64,000 bases of DNA from Acidovorax carolinensis. GTDB lineage: Bacteria > Pseudomonadota > Gammaproteobacteria > Burkholderiales > Burkholderiaceae_C. The notes beneath the pieces are model-generated. The model ran no database searches. It saw only the letters and a list, made by a program, of their open reading frames with translations, and was not told the DNA's origin. Shown here one piece after another: positions 55,521 through 64,000 of this stretch. Numbering within the stretch: the stretch's first letter is position 1; each line of letters begins with the position of its first letter. The translations under genes and the position numbers were made by a program. The stretch lies in assembly GCF_002157145.1 (NCBI RefSeq), contig NZ_CP021361.1:3867501-3931500 (forward strand). The letters are read 5' to 3'.

Positions 55521-55561
55521 GCCGGGTTTCCCTGAACCTCCCACCCGGAGCCGCCCACCCC

Positions 55562-57604
55562 ATGGCCAACACCCAGCAATCCCACCAGATGGCCAACGCA
55601 ATTCGCGCGTTGGCCATGGACGCAGTTCAACAAGCCAATTCCGGCCACCCCGGCGCCCCCATGGGCATGGCCGACATGGCCGTGGCGCTGTGGGGCCGCC
55701 ACCTCAAGCACAACCCGTCCAACCCCCAGTGGTTTGACCGCGACCGTTTCGTGCTGAGCAATGGCCACGCCTCGATGCTGCTGTATGCACTGCTGCACCT
55801 GACGGGCTACGACCTGCCGCTGCAGGAACTCAAGAATTTCCGCCAGCTCGGTTCCCGCACGGCGGGCCACCCCGAAGTGGGCCACACGCCCGGCGTAGAA
55901 ACCACCACCGGCCCACTGGGCCAGGGCATCACCAACGCCGTGGGCTTTGCGCTGGCAGAAAAACTGCTGGCCGCCGAATTCAACCGCGAAGGCCATGCCG
56001 TGGTGGACCACCACACCTACGCGTTCCTGGGCGATGGCTGCCTGATGGAAGGCATCAGCCACGAAGCCGTGTCGCTGGCCGGCGCCTGGAAGCTCAACAA
56101 GCTGATCGCGCTGTATGACGACAACGGCATCAGCATCGACGGCCAGGTCGCCCCCTGGTTCATCGACAACACCCCCCAGCGCTTTGCCGCCTGCGGCTGG
56201 AACGTGATCAACGCGGTCGATGGGCATGACGTGGACGCCCTGGCCGCCGCCATCGCCACGGCAAAGACCAGCACCGACAAGCCCACGCTGATCGTCTGCA
56301 AGACCGCCATCGGCAAGGGCAGCCCGAACCGCGCCAACACCGCCAAAGCCCACGGCGAGCCCCTGGGTGCCGAGGAAATCAACCTCACCCGCGCCGTGCT
56401 GGGTTGGTCGCACGAGCCCTTCGTGATCCCAGAGTCGGTCTATGCCGACTGGGATGCCAAGGCCGCTGGCGAAGCCTTTGAAACCGAATGGACCCTGCGC
56501 TTTGCCGCCTACGAGGCCGCCTACCCGGAACTGGCGTTTGAGTTGACCCGCCGCATGCGCGGTGACCTGCCCAAGGACTTCGCCCAGGTGGCGGTGGACA
56601 CCGTGGTCGCCGCCCACACCAAGGCCGAAACCGTGGCCAGCCGCAAGGCCAGCCAGCTGGCGCTGGAAGCCTTCACCGCCGCGCTGCCCGAGCTGCTGGG
56701 CGGCAGCGCCGACCTGACCGGCTCGAACCTCACCAACACCAAGAGCACGCCCGCGCTGCGCTTCGACGACGAAGGCAAGGTGGTCAAGACCGAAGGCGGT
56801 CAGATCGGCCGCCACATCAACTACGGCGTGCGCGAGTTCGGCATGGCCGCCATCATGAACGGCGTGGCGCTGCATGGCGGCTTCATCCCCTACGGTGGCA
56901 CCTTCCTGACCTTCAGCGACTACAGCCGCAACGCCATCCGCATGGCCGCGCTGATGAAGCAGCGCGTGATCCATGTCTTCACGCACGACTCCATCGGCCT
57001 CGGTGAAGACGGCCCCACGCACCAGTCGGTGGAGCACGCCGCCAGCCTGCGCCTGATCCCCAACCTAGATGTGTGGCGCCCCGCCGACACGGCCGAGACC
57101 GCTGTGGCCTGGAGCGTGGCCCTGTCCAACCGCGACAAGCCCACCGCGCTGCTGCTCTCGCGCCAGAACCTGCCCTACGCACCCAAGCGCGATCTGGGCG
57201 ACATCTCTCGCGGCGCCTATGTGCTGAGCGAGCCATCGGACGTGGGCCTGAAAAAGAAGCCCGTGGCCGTGATCATTGCCACCGGCTCTGAAGTGCAGCT
57301 GGCACTGAAGGCCCAGCGCCTGCTCGCCGACACGAAAGTGGCCGTGCGCGTGGTCTCCATGCCCAGCACCACCACCTTCGACCGCGAAGACGCCAAGTAC
57401 AAGAAGGCCGTGCTGCCCGCAGGCCTGCCGCGCATTGCCGTGGAAATGGGCGTGACCGACGGCTGGTGGAAATACGGCTGCGCCGCCGTGGTGGGCATCG
57501 ACACCTATGGCGAATCGGCACCGGCCCCGGTGCTGTTCAAACACTTCGGTTTCACCGAAGAGAACGTGGCCGCCACCGTGTTGGCCGCGCTCAAGCGCAA
57601 GTGA
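55562..57604 (+). CDS. tkt: Transketolase
   Basis: A 680-residue thiamine-diphosphate enzyme of the pentose phosphate pathway. [12 protein letters not shown] (residues 26-37), [13 protein letters not shown] (ThDP motif GDGx), DGHD and IGKGSPN in the N-terminal half, and [16 protein letters not shown] in the pyrimidine domain. The ATG at 55562 ([12 protein letters not shown]) is the family start. The frame continues upstream only as a shadow. gap follows after 74 bp. Confidence 0.97.
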   Translation: MANTQQSHQMANAIRALAMDAVQQANSGHPGAPMGMADMAVALWGRHLKHNPSNPQWFDRDRFVLSNGHASMLLYALLHLTGYDLPLQELKNFRQLGSRTAGHPEVGHTPGVETTTGPLGQGITNAVGFALAEKLLAAEFNREGHAVVDHHTYAFLGDGCLMEGISHEAVSLAGAWKLNKLIALYDDNGISIDGQVAPWFIDNTPQRFAACGWNVINAVDGHDVDALAAAIATAKTSTDKPTLIVCKTAIGKGSPNRANTAKAHGEPLGAEEINLTRAVLGWSHEPFVIPESVYADWDAKAAGEAFETEWTLRFAAYEAAYPELAFELTRRMRGDLPKDFAQVAVDTVVAAHTKAETVASRKASQLALEAFTAALPELLGGSADLTGSNLTNTKSTPALRFDDEGKVVKTEGGQIGRHINYGVREFGMAAIMNGVALHGGFIPYGGTFLTFSDYSRNAIRMAALMKQRVIHVFTHDSIGLGEDGPTHQSVEHAASLRLIPNLDVWRPADTAETAVAWSVALSNRDKPTALLLSRQNLPYAPKRDLGDISRGAYVLSEPSDVGLKKKPVAVIIATGSEVQLALKAQRLLADTKVAVRVVSMPSTTTFDREDAKYKKAVLPAGLPRIAVEMGVTDGWWKYGCAAVVGIDTYGESAPAPVLFKHFGFTEENVAATVLAALKRK

Positions 57605-57627
57605 TCGGACAAGGGGCCCCGCAGTGA

Positions 57628-58680
<1,053 letters not shown>

Positions 58681-58700
58681 GCACTGCGACGTGCCCCAAC

Positions 58701-58728
58701 AAAAAACGCGCCCATGGGCGCGTTTTTT
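58701..58728. terminator. Bidirectional terminator after gap
   Basis: AAAAAACGCGCCC (58701-58713), a 2-nt loop, GGGCGCGTTTTTT (58716-58728): 13 paired bases with A- and T-runs. Can act for gap and for the converging RaiA-like gene. Confidence 0.9.
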
Positions 58729-58774
58729 ATGTGCCATCGCTGCGGGGCAGGCTCAGTGCGCAGTGACCGGTGGC

Positions 58775-59122
58775 TTATTCCTGCGCATCGCGGATGGTGT
58801 CGCGCCCATGGCGATCCTTGACCCGGCCCAGGTCGGTATCGAGCGCGCGCGTCAGCTTGTCCACGGCGCTGACGAATGCAGTGGCCATCTTGTCGGCATC
58901 GGCCGTCACCGTCACGGGTTGGCGGTTGGCGACGCGGGCCTCGATGCGGCAGCGCTTGTCTTCCGCCCCCGACTTGCCGGCATCCAGGTCGGTCAGAAAC
59001 ACCTCCAGACGGGTGATGTGCTCGCGAAACCGCGCCAGCCGGGTGCCAGCCTCGTCCTGGATCCATTGCGCCAGCGACTCTCCGCCATGGATATGGTCGT
59101 CGGTGTGTACTTGAACTTGCAT
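58775..59122 (-). CDS. HPF/RaiA family ribosome-associated protein
   Basis: A 115-residue relative of RaiA/HPF. It begins MQVQVHTDDHIHGGESLAQW and has a family-like alternation of strands (HITRLEVFLTDLD; RCRIEARVANRQPVTVTAD) with a final helix region. ATG at 59122 with AGGAG upstream. It is much diverged from hpf at 26964 and lacks some basic residues of that protein, so its function as a ribosome inactivator is likely but not certain. Confidence 0.75.
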   Translation of the reverse strand: MQVQVHTDDHIHGGESLAQWIQDEAGTRLARFREHITRLEVFLTDLDAGKSGAEDKRCRIEARVANRQPVTVTADADKMATAFVSAVDKLTRALDTDLGRVKDRHGRDTIRDAQE

Positions 59123-59386
59123 AGGGCACTCCTTGTGAAAATGGAACGGCACGGCAACAAGGCCATGAACATCATGTATGTTTGCATCATGCCCGCAACC
59201 GCAGTCAATGACTTGACATCCATCAATAGCCCACCGGTCGGCAGGGAGCCAGGCGAGGCCGCGGCAGTAGCATGCACGGCACTTTCCTACAGCGGTCGTG
59301 GGGGTACGGTGCTACAAAGACAATGGCACGGTCGCCCCGCATCGCGTTGATGCGCTTTGCGCCTGCGCACCCAACGGAGCCTCGTC

Positions 59387-60259
59387 ATGCCTGCTTCCCC
59401 CCGCCTCAAGATCGGCCTGTCGGCCTGCTTTCAGCACGCCGACCCTGCCCGCCCGCTGTTCACGGGCAAAACCCTGCAATATGTCGAACAGTCCATCGCC
59501 CACTGGATCATGTCGGCGGGTGCGATGGTGGTCATGGTGCCCTGCCCTACGGGGGCAACGGCACGCGGCGACGTCACGCTGGACCACTATGCCGAATGGC
59601 TCGACGGCATTGTCATGCACGGGGGTGCCGACGTCTGGCCGGGCAGCTACGGCGAGGAACCCCTGCGCGAAGAGTGGGTGGGAGACCGCGTGCGCGACCT
59701 CTACGATCTGGCCGTCGTGAAGGCGTTTGCCCAGGCCGGCAAACCCATTTTCGGGGTCTGCCGCGGCCTGCAGCTGATCAACGTGGCATTTGGCGGAGCG
59801 CTTTACCAGGACTTGCAGACCCAGCATCCGGGCGCGCAACAGCACCGCAACGCCACCACCTACGACCAGCATTTCCACGACATCCACATCGTGCCCGACA
59901 CGCATCTGGCACAGCTTTACCCCGACAAACCGCGCGCGCGCGTCAACAGCATCCACCACCAGGGCATCAAGCGCGTGGCGCCGGATTTTGTCGTCGAAGC
60001 CCTCAGCGAACCCGACGGCGTTCCCGAAGCGATCCGGCTGCAAGCGGCGCCAGGGCGCGGCTACATCGCCGCCACGCAGTGGCACCCCGAGTTTCACCGG
60101 GTTGGCTCGGACACCCTGGACGACACCGCCATCCTCAACGACTTTCTGGCGGCCTGCAGCGCCGCCAAGGCGCGCCCGGCCGCTCCAGGCCCTGGCCCGC
60201 TGGGCCTGCGCGACCGCGCTGCACGCCTGCTGCGCCAGGCGCTGCGCCGGCGCCCTTGA
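59387..60259 (+). CDS. Gamma-glutamyl-gamma-aminobutyrate hydrolase family (class I glutamine amidotransferase)
   Basis: A 290-residue PuuD-like hydrolase. Nucleophile Cys in FGVCRGLQLINV, with the His/Glu pair in QWHPEF. The HHQGIKRVAP segment matches the PuuD family, which opens gamma-glutamyl-GABA in putrescine breakdown. ATG at 59387 with GGAG 8 nt upstream. The last 40 residues are Ala/Pro/Arg-rich and beyond the family core. No other puu genes are near. Confidence 0.85.
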   Translation: MPASPRLKIGLSACFQHADPARPLFTGKTLQYVEQSIAHWIMSAGAMVVMVPCPTGATARGDVTLDHYAEWLDGIVMHGGADVWPGSYGEEPLREEWVGDRVRDLYDLAVVKAFAQAGKPIFGVCRGLQLINVAFGGALYQDLQTQHPGAQQHRNATTYDQHFHDIHIVPDTHLAQLYPDKPRARVNSIHHQGIKRVAPDFVVEALSEPDGVPEAIRLQAAPGRGYIAATQWHPEFHRVGSDTLDDTAILNDFLAACSAAKARPAAPGPGPLGLRDRAARLLRQALRRRP

Positions 60260-60296
60260 CGGCCTGCATCAGCGGGCCCCACTGGACCCGCCGGTG

Positions 60297-60767
60297 TCAG
60301 TGCTGGTGGCCGTGCGCCCCGTGCACATGGCGGTGCGCAATCTCCTCTGCCGTCGCGGCGCGCACGCCAGTCACCTTGCAGCTGAACTGCAGCGCCTGGC
60401 CTGCCAGCGGATGGTTGCCATCGAGGTGCACTTCGGGGCCCTTGATCTTGACGACGTTGAACACCTGCGGCTGGCCATCGGACCCGAGGCCTTGCAGCTG
60501 GCCGCCCACCTTCACGCCCGGGGGAAACTCGGCCTTGGGGATGGTGCGCACCAGGCTTTCGTCGCGGGCGCCAAAGGCGTCGTCCACGGCAAGGTCGAGC
60601 GTGGTGCCAAAGCCCACGGCCTGGCCATCGAGGGCCGCTTCGACCTTGGGAAAGATGTTGTCATAGCCGCCATGCAGATAGGCCATGCTGCCCGCATCGA
60701 GCGGCTTGCCCTGGGGCGTGGTGACCTTGTAGGTGATGGTGACGGCGGCGTCTTTGGTGATGTTCAT
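60297..60767 (-). CDS. FKBP-type peptidyl-prolyl isomerase, SlyD-like
   Basis: A 156-residue protein with the SlyD layout: split FKBP domain (ITYKVTTPQGKPLD; LDLAVDDAFGARDE), an insert-in-flap domain (FPPGVKVGGQLQ to HLDGNHPLAGQALQF), and a His-rich metal-binding tail ending HRHVHGAHGHQH. It helps fold proteins and may bind nickel or other metals. Single gene, 38 bp from the converging hydrolase. Confidence 0.9.
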   Translation of the reverse strand: MNITKDAAVTITYKVTTPQGKPLDAGSMAYLHGGYDNIFPKVEAALDGQAVGFGTTLDLAVDDAFGARDESLVRTIPKAEFPPGVKVGGQLQGLGSDGQPQVFNVVKIKGPEVHLDGNHPLAGQALQFSCKVTGVRAATAEEIAHRHVHGAHGHQH

Positions 60768-60881
60768 GGCGTTGCGCTTTCAAGGGAGCTGCGCGGGGCG
60801 GTTCACGACGCAAGTCGGCACCGCCGCGCGGATCAAACCCCGGATTGTCCACGAGGCGCCTGCCAGACGCCTCTACAACGG

Positions 60882-61952
60882 TCAGGCAGCAGCGCCGGGC
60901 CGCTCTTCATCGGCCTGGCCGGGGTAGCGCGCAAACCGCCGCGCCTCGGTGCCGTGCACAGGGTCCTGCTCGGGCCAGGGCCAGCCGCCAAACTGGGTGA
61001 GGCGGTAATCGTTCATGGCCTGCATGATCTCGGCCTGCGTGTTCATCACGAAGGGGCCGTATTGCGCCACCGGCTCGCCAATGGGCTGGCCCTGCAGCAG
61101 CAGGCATTCCACGGCCGTGGCGCCGGTGTTGGTGAGCAGCCAGTCCTGGCCCGCCACCAGCTCCAGCGCGGCATGCTGGCCCACCTCCTGCGGCCCCACG
61201 CGCAGGCTGTCGCCCACAAAGAAATACAGCATGCGGCGCGTGCCCTGGCCACGCGCGGCCGGCAGCGTCCATTGCGCGCCCGGCTCCATGCGCAGCGTCC
61301 AGATGGCCACGTCGCCCTCGGGCTGCGAGGCCCACGATTCGGGCGGCGGCGCCAGCGGGGCGGGCGCGCCGGGCACTGCGCCGGCCACCACGGTCACGGT
61401 GGTAGCGCGGCCTGCGGCGTCGCTGTGCACCAGGCGCGGGATGCGCTCGTTCCACAGCATGGTGAAGTGGGGCTCTACCAACTTGTTGCGCGCGGGCAGG
61501 TTCAGCCAGATCTGAAAGAGTTCGAGCGGGTTGGGCTCGGTGGCGTTGAGCAGCGGAAACATCTCCGAGTGCACGATGCCCTTGCCGGCCGTGACCCACT
61601 GCACATCGCCGCCGCCAAAGCGCGCGGCCGCGCCCAGCGAATCCGAATGGTCGATGAGCCCCTTGCGCACCAGCGTCACGGTTTCAAAGCCGCGGTGCGG
61701 GTGGCCGGGAAAGCCGGGCACGGTGTCGCCGTGGTACATGCTCCAGCCGTCCTTGCGGCTGAAGTCGCTGCCGATCTGGCGGTCTTCCAGCGACACGGCG
61801 GGCGCGAACGCACCATTGCCTGCGGGATAGGCATCGTCATGGTGGGCGCAGAACAAAAACGGGTCCATCGTGGGCCACAGCGGGCCCAGCGCCTGGGCTT
61901 GCACGATGGGCGGGGTGGTGGCAGACGAAGACACGGCAGGGGAGGACGACAT
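60882..61952 (-). CDS. Pirin family protein
   Basis: A 356-residue double-cupin protein. The N-terminal cupin has the metal-binding pattern HPHRGFETVTLV and HSEMF (about residues 85-130). The C-terminal cupin has RRMLYFFVGDSLRVG and related strands. Some pirins are quercetin-dioxygenase-like or act as redox-sensitive regulators; a specific reaction cannot be stated. Starts MSSSPAVSSSATTPP, an unusually Ser/Thr-rich N-terminus. Confidence 0.85.
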   Translation of the reverse strand: MSSSPAVSSSATTPPIVQAQALGPLWPTMDPFLFCAHHDDAYPAGNGAFAPAVSLEDRQIGSDFSRKDGWSMYHGDTVPGFPGHPHRGFETVTLVRKGLIDHSDSLGAAARFGGGDVQWVTAGKGIVHSEMFPLLNATEPNPLELFQIWLNLPARNKLVEPHFTMLWNERIPRLVHSDAAGRATTVTVVAGAVPGAPAPLAPPPESWASQPEGDVAIWTLRMEPGAQWTLPAARGQGTRRMLYFFVGDSLRVGPQEVGQHAALELVAGQDWLLTNTGATAVECLLLQGQPIGEPVAQYGPFVMNTQAEIMQAMNDYRLTQFGGWPWPEQDPVHGTEARRFARYPGQADEERPGAAA

Positions 61953-62081
61953 CAGGGCTCCTTGAAGTTACGCCGCCACCATCGGCGGTATGTCTGTTGA
62001 ATATGGGGCCAGTGGAGTCGCAATGAAAGTGCTTCGGGTGGAACAGTGCGGTGCGCCCAGCAGGACAGCGGGCGCCCGGTG

Positions 62082-62177
62082 TCACACCCCATGGCGCATT
62101 GACGCCCGCTTCTCGGGGTTGAAGTCCCGCATCCTCCGCATGCGCACATCCATGCCACCGGGCATGGTGCCCGTCAT
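62082..62177 (-). CDS. Small ORF overlapping the VOC-protein gene
   Basis: 31 codons, Met-rich (MTGTMPGGMDVRMRRMRD). Its ATG overlaps the stop codon of the preceding gene as ATGA, which permits translational coupling. No family is recognised and the region beyond it is non-coding. It could be the remnant of a longer gene, or chance. Confidence 0.25.
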   Translation of the reverse strand: MTGTMPGGMDVRMRRMRDFNPEKRASMRHGV

Positions 62178-62605
62178 GACGCCACCACCACCATCCACGA
62201 CAGGCCGAAACGGTCGGCCACCATGCCAAAGGCGGGCGAGAAGAATGTCCTGCCCAGAGGCATCTGCACCGTGCCGCCCTCGGCCAGCGCGCTGAAGAGG
62301 CGCTGCGCCTCGGCCTCAGTGGCGGGATTCAACGACAGTGAGACACCCTGGAAATGGGGCTTGCCCGAGCCCAGGCTATCGGACGCCATGAGCTGCGTCT
62401 CGCCCACGCGGAAAACGGCGTGCATCACCATCTCGGGCTTGGGCCCGGTGCTCGCCCCCTCTGCCGCACAGCCTTGGCCGGCGGCGGGCTCGGGGTTGTC
62501 CTTGTAACGCATCAGTGCCGTCACCTCAGCGCCCAAGGCGCGGCGGTAAAAATCCAGCGCCTCTTCGCAGCGGCCTTCAAAAAACAGATAGGGCTCGACT
62601 TTCAT
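62174..62605 (-). CDS. VOC family protein (PhnB-like)
   Basis: A 143-residue member of the glyoxalase/bleomycin-resistance superfamily. MKVEPYLFFEGRCEEALDFY at the N-terminus and LSLNPATEAEAQRLFSALAEGG then FFSPAFGMVADRFGLSWMV at the C-terminus are typical of PhnB/YjdN-like proteins. AAGGAG precedes the ATG at 62605. Function is unknown for this group. Confidence 0.85.
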   Translation of the reverse strand: MKVEPYLFFEGRCEEALDFYRRALGAEVTALMRYKDNPEPAAGQGCAAEGASTGPKPEMVMHAVFRVGETQLMASDSLGSGKPHFQGVSLSLNPATEAEAQRLFSALAEGGTVQMPLGRTFFSPAFGMVADRFGLSWMVVVAS

Positions 62606-62773
62606 GGCGGTCTCCTTGCGGTGGACGGATGAAAAGGGAAGTGTCCCCATTCCGCTTTGCATGACCGTAACCACCCGCAACAACCCTGCCGCCTGAGTGC
62701 CGCCCGGATGCCACGCCCCTCGCTGGATCAGCGGTTTCTGGACAGGGTGTAGCGCGGACTGTGACCGCGTTGC

Positions 62774-63349
62774 TCAGGGCTGCTTGGCCACAAACGCTAC
62801 CGTCAATCCCTTGGCGGTGACCGTGATGGGCCCCGGCTGCAGGCCCAGGCCGTCGAACACGGCCGTGTCCTGCGGGCGCAGCTGGTGCAGCGTGACTTCG
62901 CGCAGCGATTGCTCGGCCAGCATCGGGCCATAGGCGTTGAGGATTTCCGTGACGGCGGGGCGAAGGGTAGGGAACTCCAGCCGCCCCAGCTTGAGCTGGT
63001 GCGCCCGCAACGTGCGGTCGCTGGCCTCGTAGCGCAGCGCAAACTCCACATCGAACATGCCCGCGTGGCTGCGCCGCAGTGCCGGTCCCGCGGCGTCCAC
63101 CGCCATGGCTGCGCCCAGGCGGTTCACCTCGGGCAGCAGGCGCAGGCGTGGCGCCTGCACCGTAAGGTCAAGCAGCCCCTGCACCGGCACGCTGCGCGGA
63201 AACTTCTGGGCCACCATCTCCTGCAATTGCGCCAGCGGCACGGTGTAACTGGGCTGGGCCTGCGCGCCGCGGCCCACCAGCAACGCCGCGCCACCCCCTG
63301 CCAAAAGGCCGCAGGTGGCAGTGCTCAGAAATCGTCGGCGATGCAGCAT
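62774..63349 (-). CDS. DUF1439-like exported protein
   Basis: A 191-residue protein with a Tat-like signal (HRRRFLSTATCGLLAGG) ending near GAQAQPSY. The rest fits the DUF1439 (YceB-like) pattern, with LAQLQEMVAQKFPRSVPVQG and a C-terminal LQPGPITVTAKGLTVAF. CCAGGAG precedes the ATG at 63349. Role unknown; the family are probably envelope lipid-binding proteins. Confidence 0.75.
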   Translation of the reverse strand: MLHRRRFLSTATCGLLAGGGAALLVGRGAQAQPSYTVPLAQLQEMVAQKFPRSVPVQGLLDLTVQAPRLRLLPEVNRLGAAMAVDAAGPALRRSHAGMFDVEFALRYEASDRTLRAHQLKLGRLEFPTLRPAVTEILNAYGPMLAEQSLREVTLHQLRPQDTAVFDGLGLQPGPITVTAKGLTVAFVAKQP

Positions 63350-63489
63350 GGGTTTCTCCTGGTAGGGAGGTGGGACACGGATGCGGGGAAAAGGTGCCCC
63401 GGCTGCGGTGGGGGGGGTGTGGTGTCGACTGCAGCGCGCCATCCGCGCACGCTGGGGAAGATGGGCAGACTTCCACGCGTTAGCAGCAA

Positions 63490-63558
63490 AAAAATTGAGC
63501 TGTTTTGGCCTCCAGCGCTTATCCAGAAAGCGCCAGAAGCTATGAACTCAATAGCAAT
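63490..63558. repeat. Palindromic repeat, copy 11, full length, intergenic
   Basis: The best intergenic copy, 69 bp: AAATTGAGCTGTTTTGGCC, TCCAGCGCTTATCCAGAAAGC, GCCAGAAGCTATGAACTCA, ATAGCAAT. It abuts the stop codon (63559-63561) of the small zinc-ribbon gene and matches the purK copy across nearly its whole length. Confidence 0.7.
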
Positions 63559-63849
63559 TCAACGGCCCACCACCGACCAGCCGGCCTTCTGGTTGGTCTT
63601 GTCGTTTTCGTATTCCCAGGCCGTGCCACAGCGGTCGCACACATAGCGGGTGATGGTGACCGGGCCCTGTTCGCGGTCCTCCTGGCGGTTGCCACGTTGC
63701 ACCAGTTCAGCATGGCCGGGCGCCTTGCGCCAGTTGCGCTGGATGCCCTGGCAGGGCTCGCACAGCGCCATGGGTTTGAGTTCGTTCTGTCGGGCCAGGT
63801 CTTTGGTCATGGGGAAGCAGCCATCATCGGCTGGTGGGTTGGTTTGCAT
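63559..63849 (-). CDS. Small zinc-ribbon-like protein of unknown function
   Basis: A 96-residue protein with CEPCQ near residue 30 and CDRCGT near residue 71, a CxxC...CxxC arrangement that should bind one zinc. A second possible start is the ATG at 63810 (MTKDLARQNELKP). No closer assignment is possible. A full palindromic-repeat copy lies directly after its stop. Confidence 0.65.
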   Translation of the reverse strand: MQTNPPADDGCFPMTKDLARQNELKPMALCEPCQGIQRNWRKAPGHAELVQRGNRQEDREQGPVTITRYVCDRCGTAWEYENDKTNQKAGWSVVGR

Positions 63850-63918
63850 GCTGCGGGGCGGCTACTGTAAAGCAATGGCGCCATCGCCTGCACAGAAAGG
63901 GTTGCGTGCGGGCTCCGC

Positions 63919-64000
63919 TCAGGCAGTGGTGGCCATGCGCAGCCTGCGCGCCGCGTCTTCGTCGCGCGCATCGTCGATTTCGCGCAGCACGGCCTGCATG
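63919..64000 (-). CDS. C-terminal fragment of a gene cut by the right window edge
   Basis: About 27 codons ending MQAVLREIDDARDEDAARRLRMATTA and TGA (63921-63919). An open frame continues beyond the window. The charged, helical ending does not identify a family. Confidence 0.4.
   Translation of the reverse strand, partial: MQAVLREIDDARDEDAARRLRMATTA

Noticed and set aside
54281..57037. A 918-codon minus-strand frame across tkt, the speD region and the murU-like gene
   Set aside because: Only its last 253 codons are the real murU-like gene; the rest is the antisense of tkt.
60094..60282. Arg/Pro-rich small frame opposite the hydrolase C-terminus
   Set aside because: No ribosome-binding site and shadow-like composition.

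Overview
The window is GC-rich, densely coded DNA from a betaproteobacterium, most probably of the Comamonadaceae (Acidovorax-like). Grounds: the protein families and gene orders (bamE/fur divergent, hpf next to ptsN-hprK, purE-purK-sua5, tsaB-rimI-DNA glycosylase, leuS-lptE and holA), two Bug-type binding proteins, a ferrooxidans-type glutamate-cysteine ligase, and many -10 boxes of the form TAAAAT. I see no rRNA, tRNA, CRISPR array or intact insertion sequence.

Layout. 1-9.3 kb (mostly minus strand): gshB (cut by the window edge), a BenE transporter, kup, gshA, trkH, trkA and proA, a glutathione and potassium block. 9.5-9.7 kb: dodecin. 9.7-10.8 kb: holA. 10.9-18.7 kb: an accessory block with a two-subunit aromatic-ring dioxygenase, two Bug periplasmic binding proteins, a zinc dehydrogenase, a ferredoxin-type reductase, an MhpR-like IclR regulator and an arginase. 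It lies between lptE and holA, which are normally adjacent (leuS-lptE-holA). 18.8-27.3 kb: lptE, leuS, exbD, exbB, dapB, bamE, fur, hprK, ptsN, hpf. 27.7-32.5 kb: purC, a cnoX-like thioredoxin, purE, purK, sua5. 32.5-39 kb: a degenerate SGNH protein, a secreted lipase, a SemiSWEET, dacB, tsaB, rimI and a uracil-DNA glycosylase. 39-46 kb: corA with a structured leader, an IS110 remnant, a nucleosidase, fadD, pntB, pntA. 46.3-58.7 kb: fba, a QseC/QseB-like two-component pair facing a PAP2 phosphatase, pyk, pepP, murU-like, speD, tkt, gap. 58.7-64 kb: a RaiA-like protein, a glutamine-amidotransferase hydrolase, a SlyD-like isomerase, pirin and small proteins.

Themes. (1) A family of roughly 40-70 bp palindromic repeats recurs at least eleven times, both directly behind stop codons and in frame inside housekeeping genes (proA, leuS, exbB, purK, mtn, murU-like), apparently overwriting sequence without changing protein length. 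(2) The dioxygenase block has a coherent predicted control circuit: an MhpR-like activator and a 17-bp core palindrome centred about 60 bp before a predicted start. (3) corA has a 7-codon leader ORF whose stop codon touches a strong hairpin with an alternative pairing. (4) A PmrA-box-like direct repeat lies between the response regulator and the PAP2 gene. (5) Seven apparent single-base deletions in five genes between 24 and 38.4 kb look like sequencing or assembly errors rather than real gene decay.
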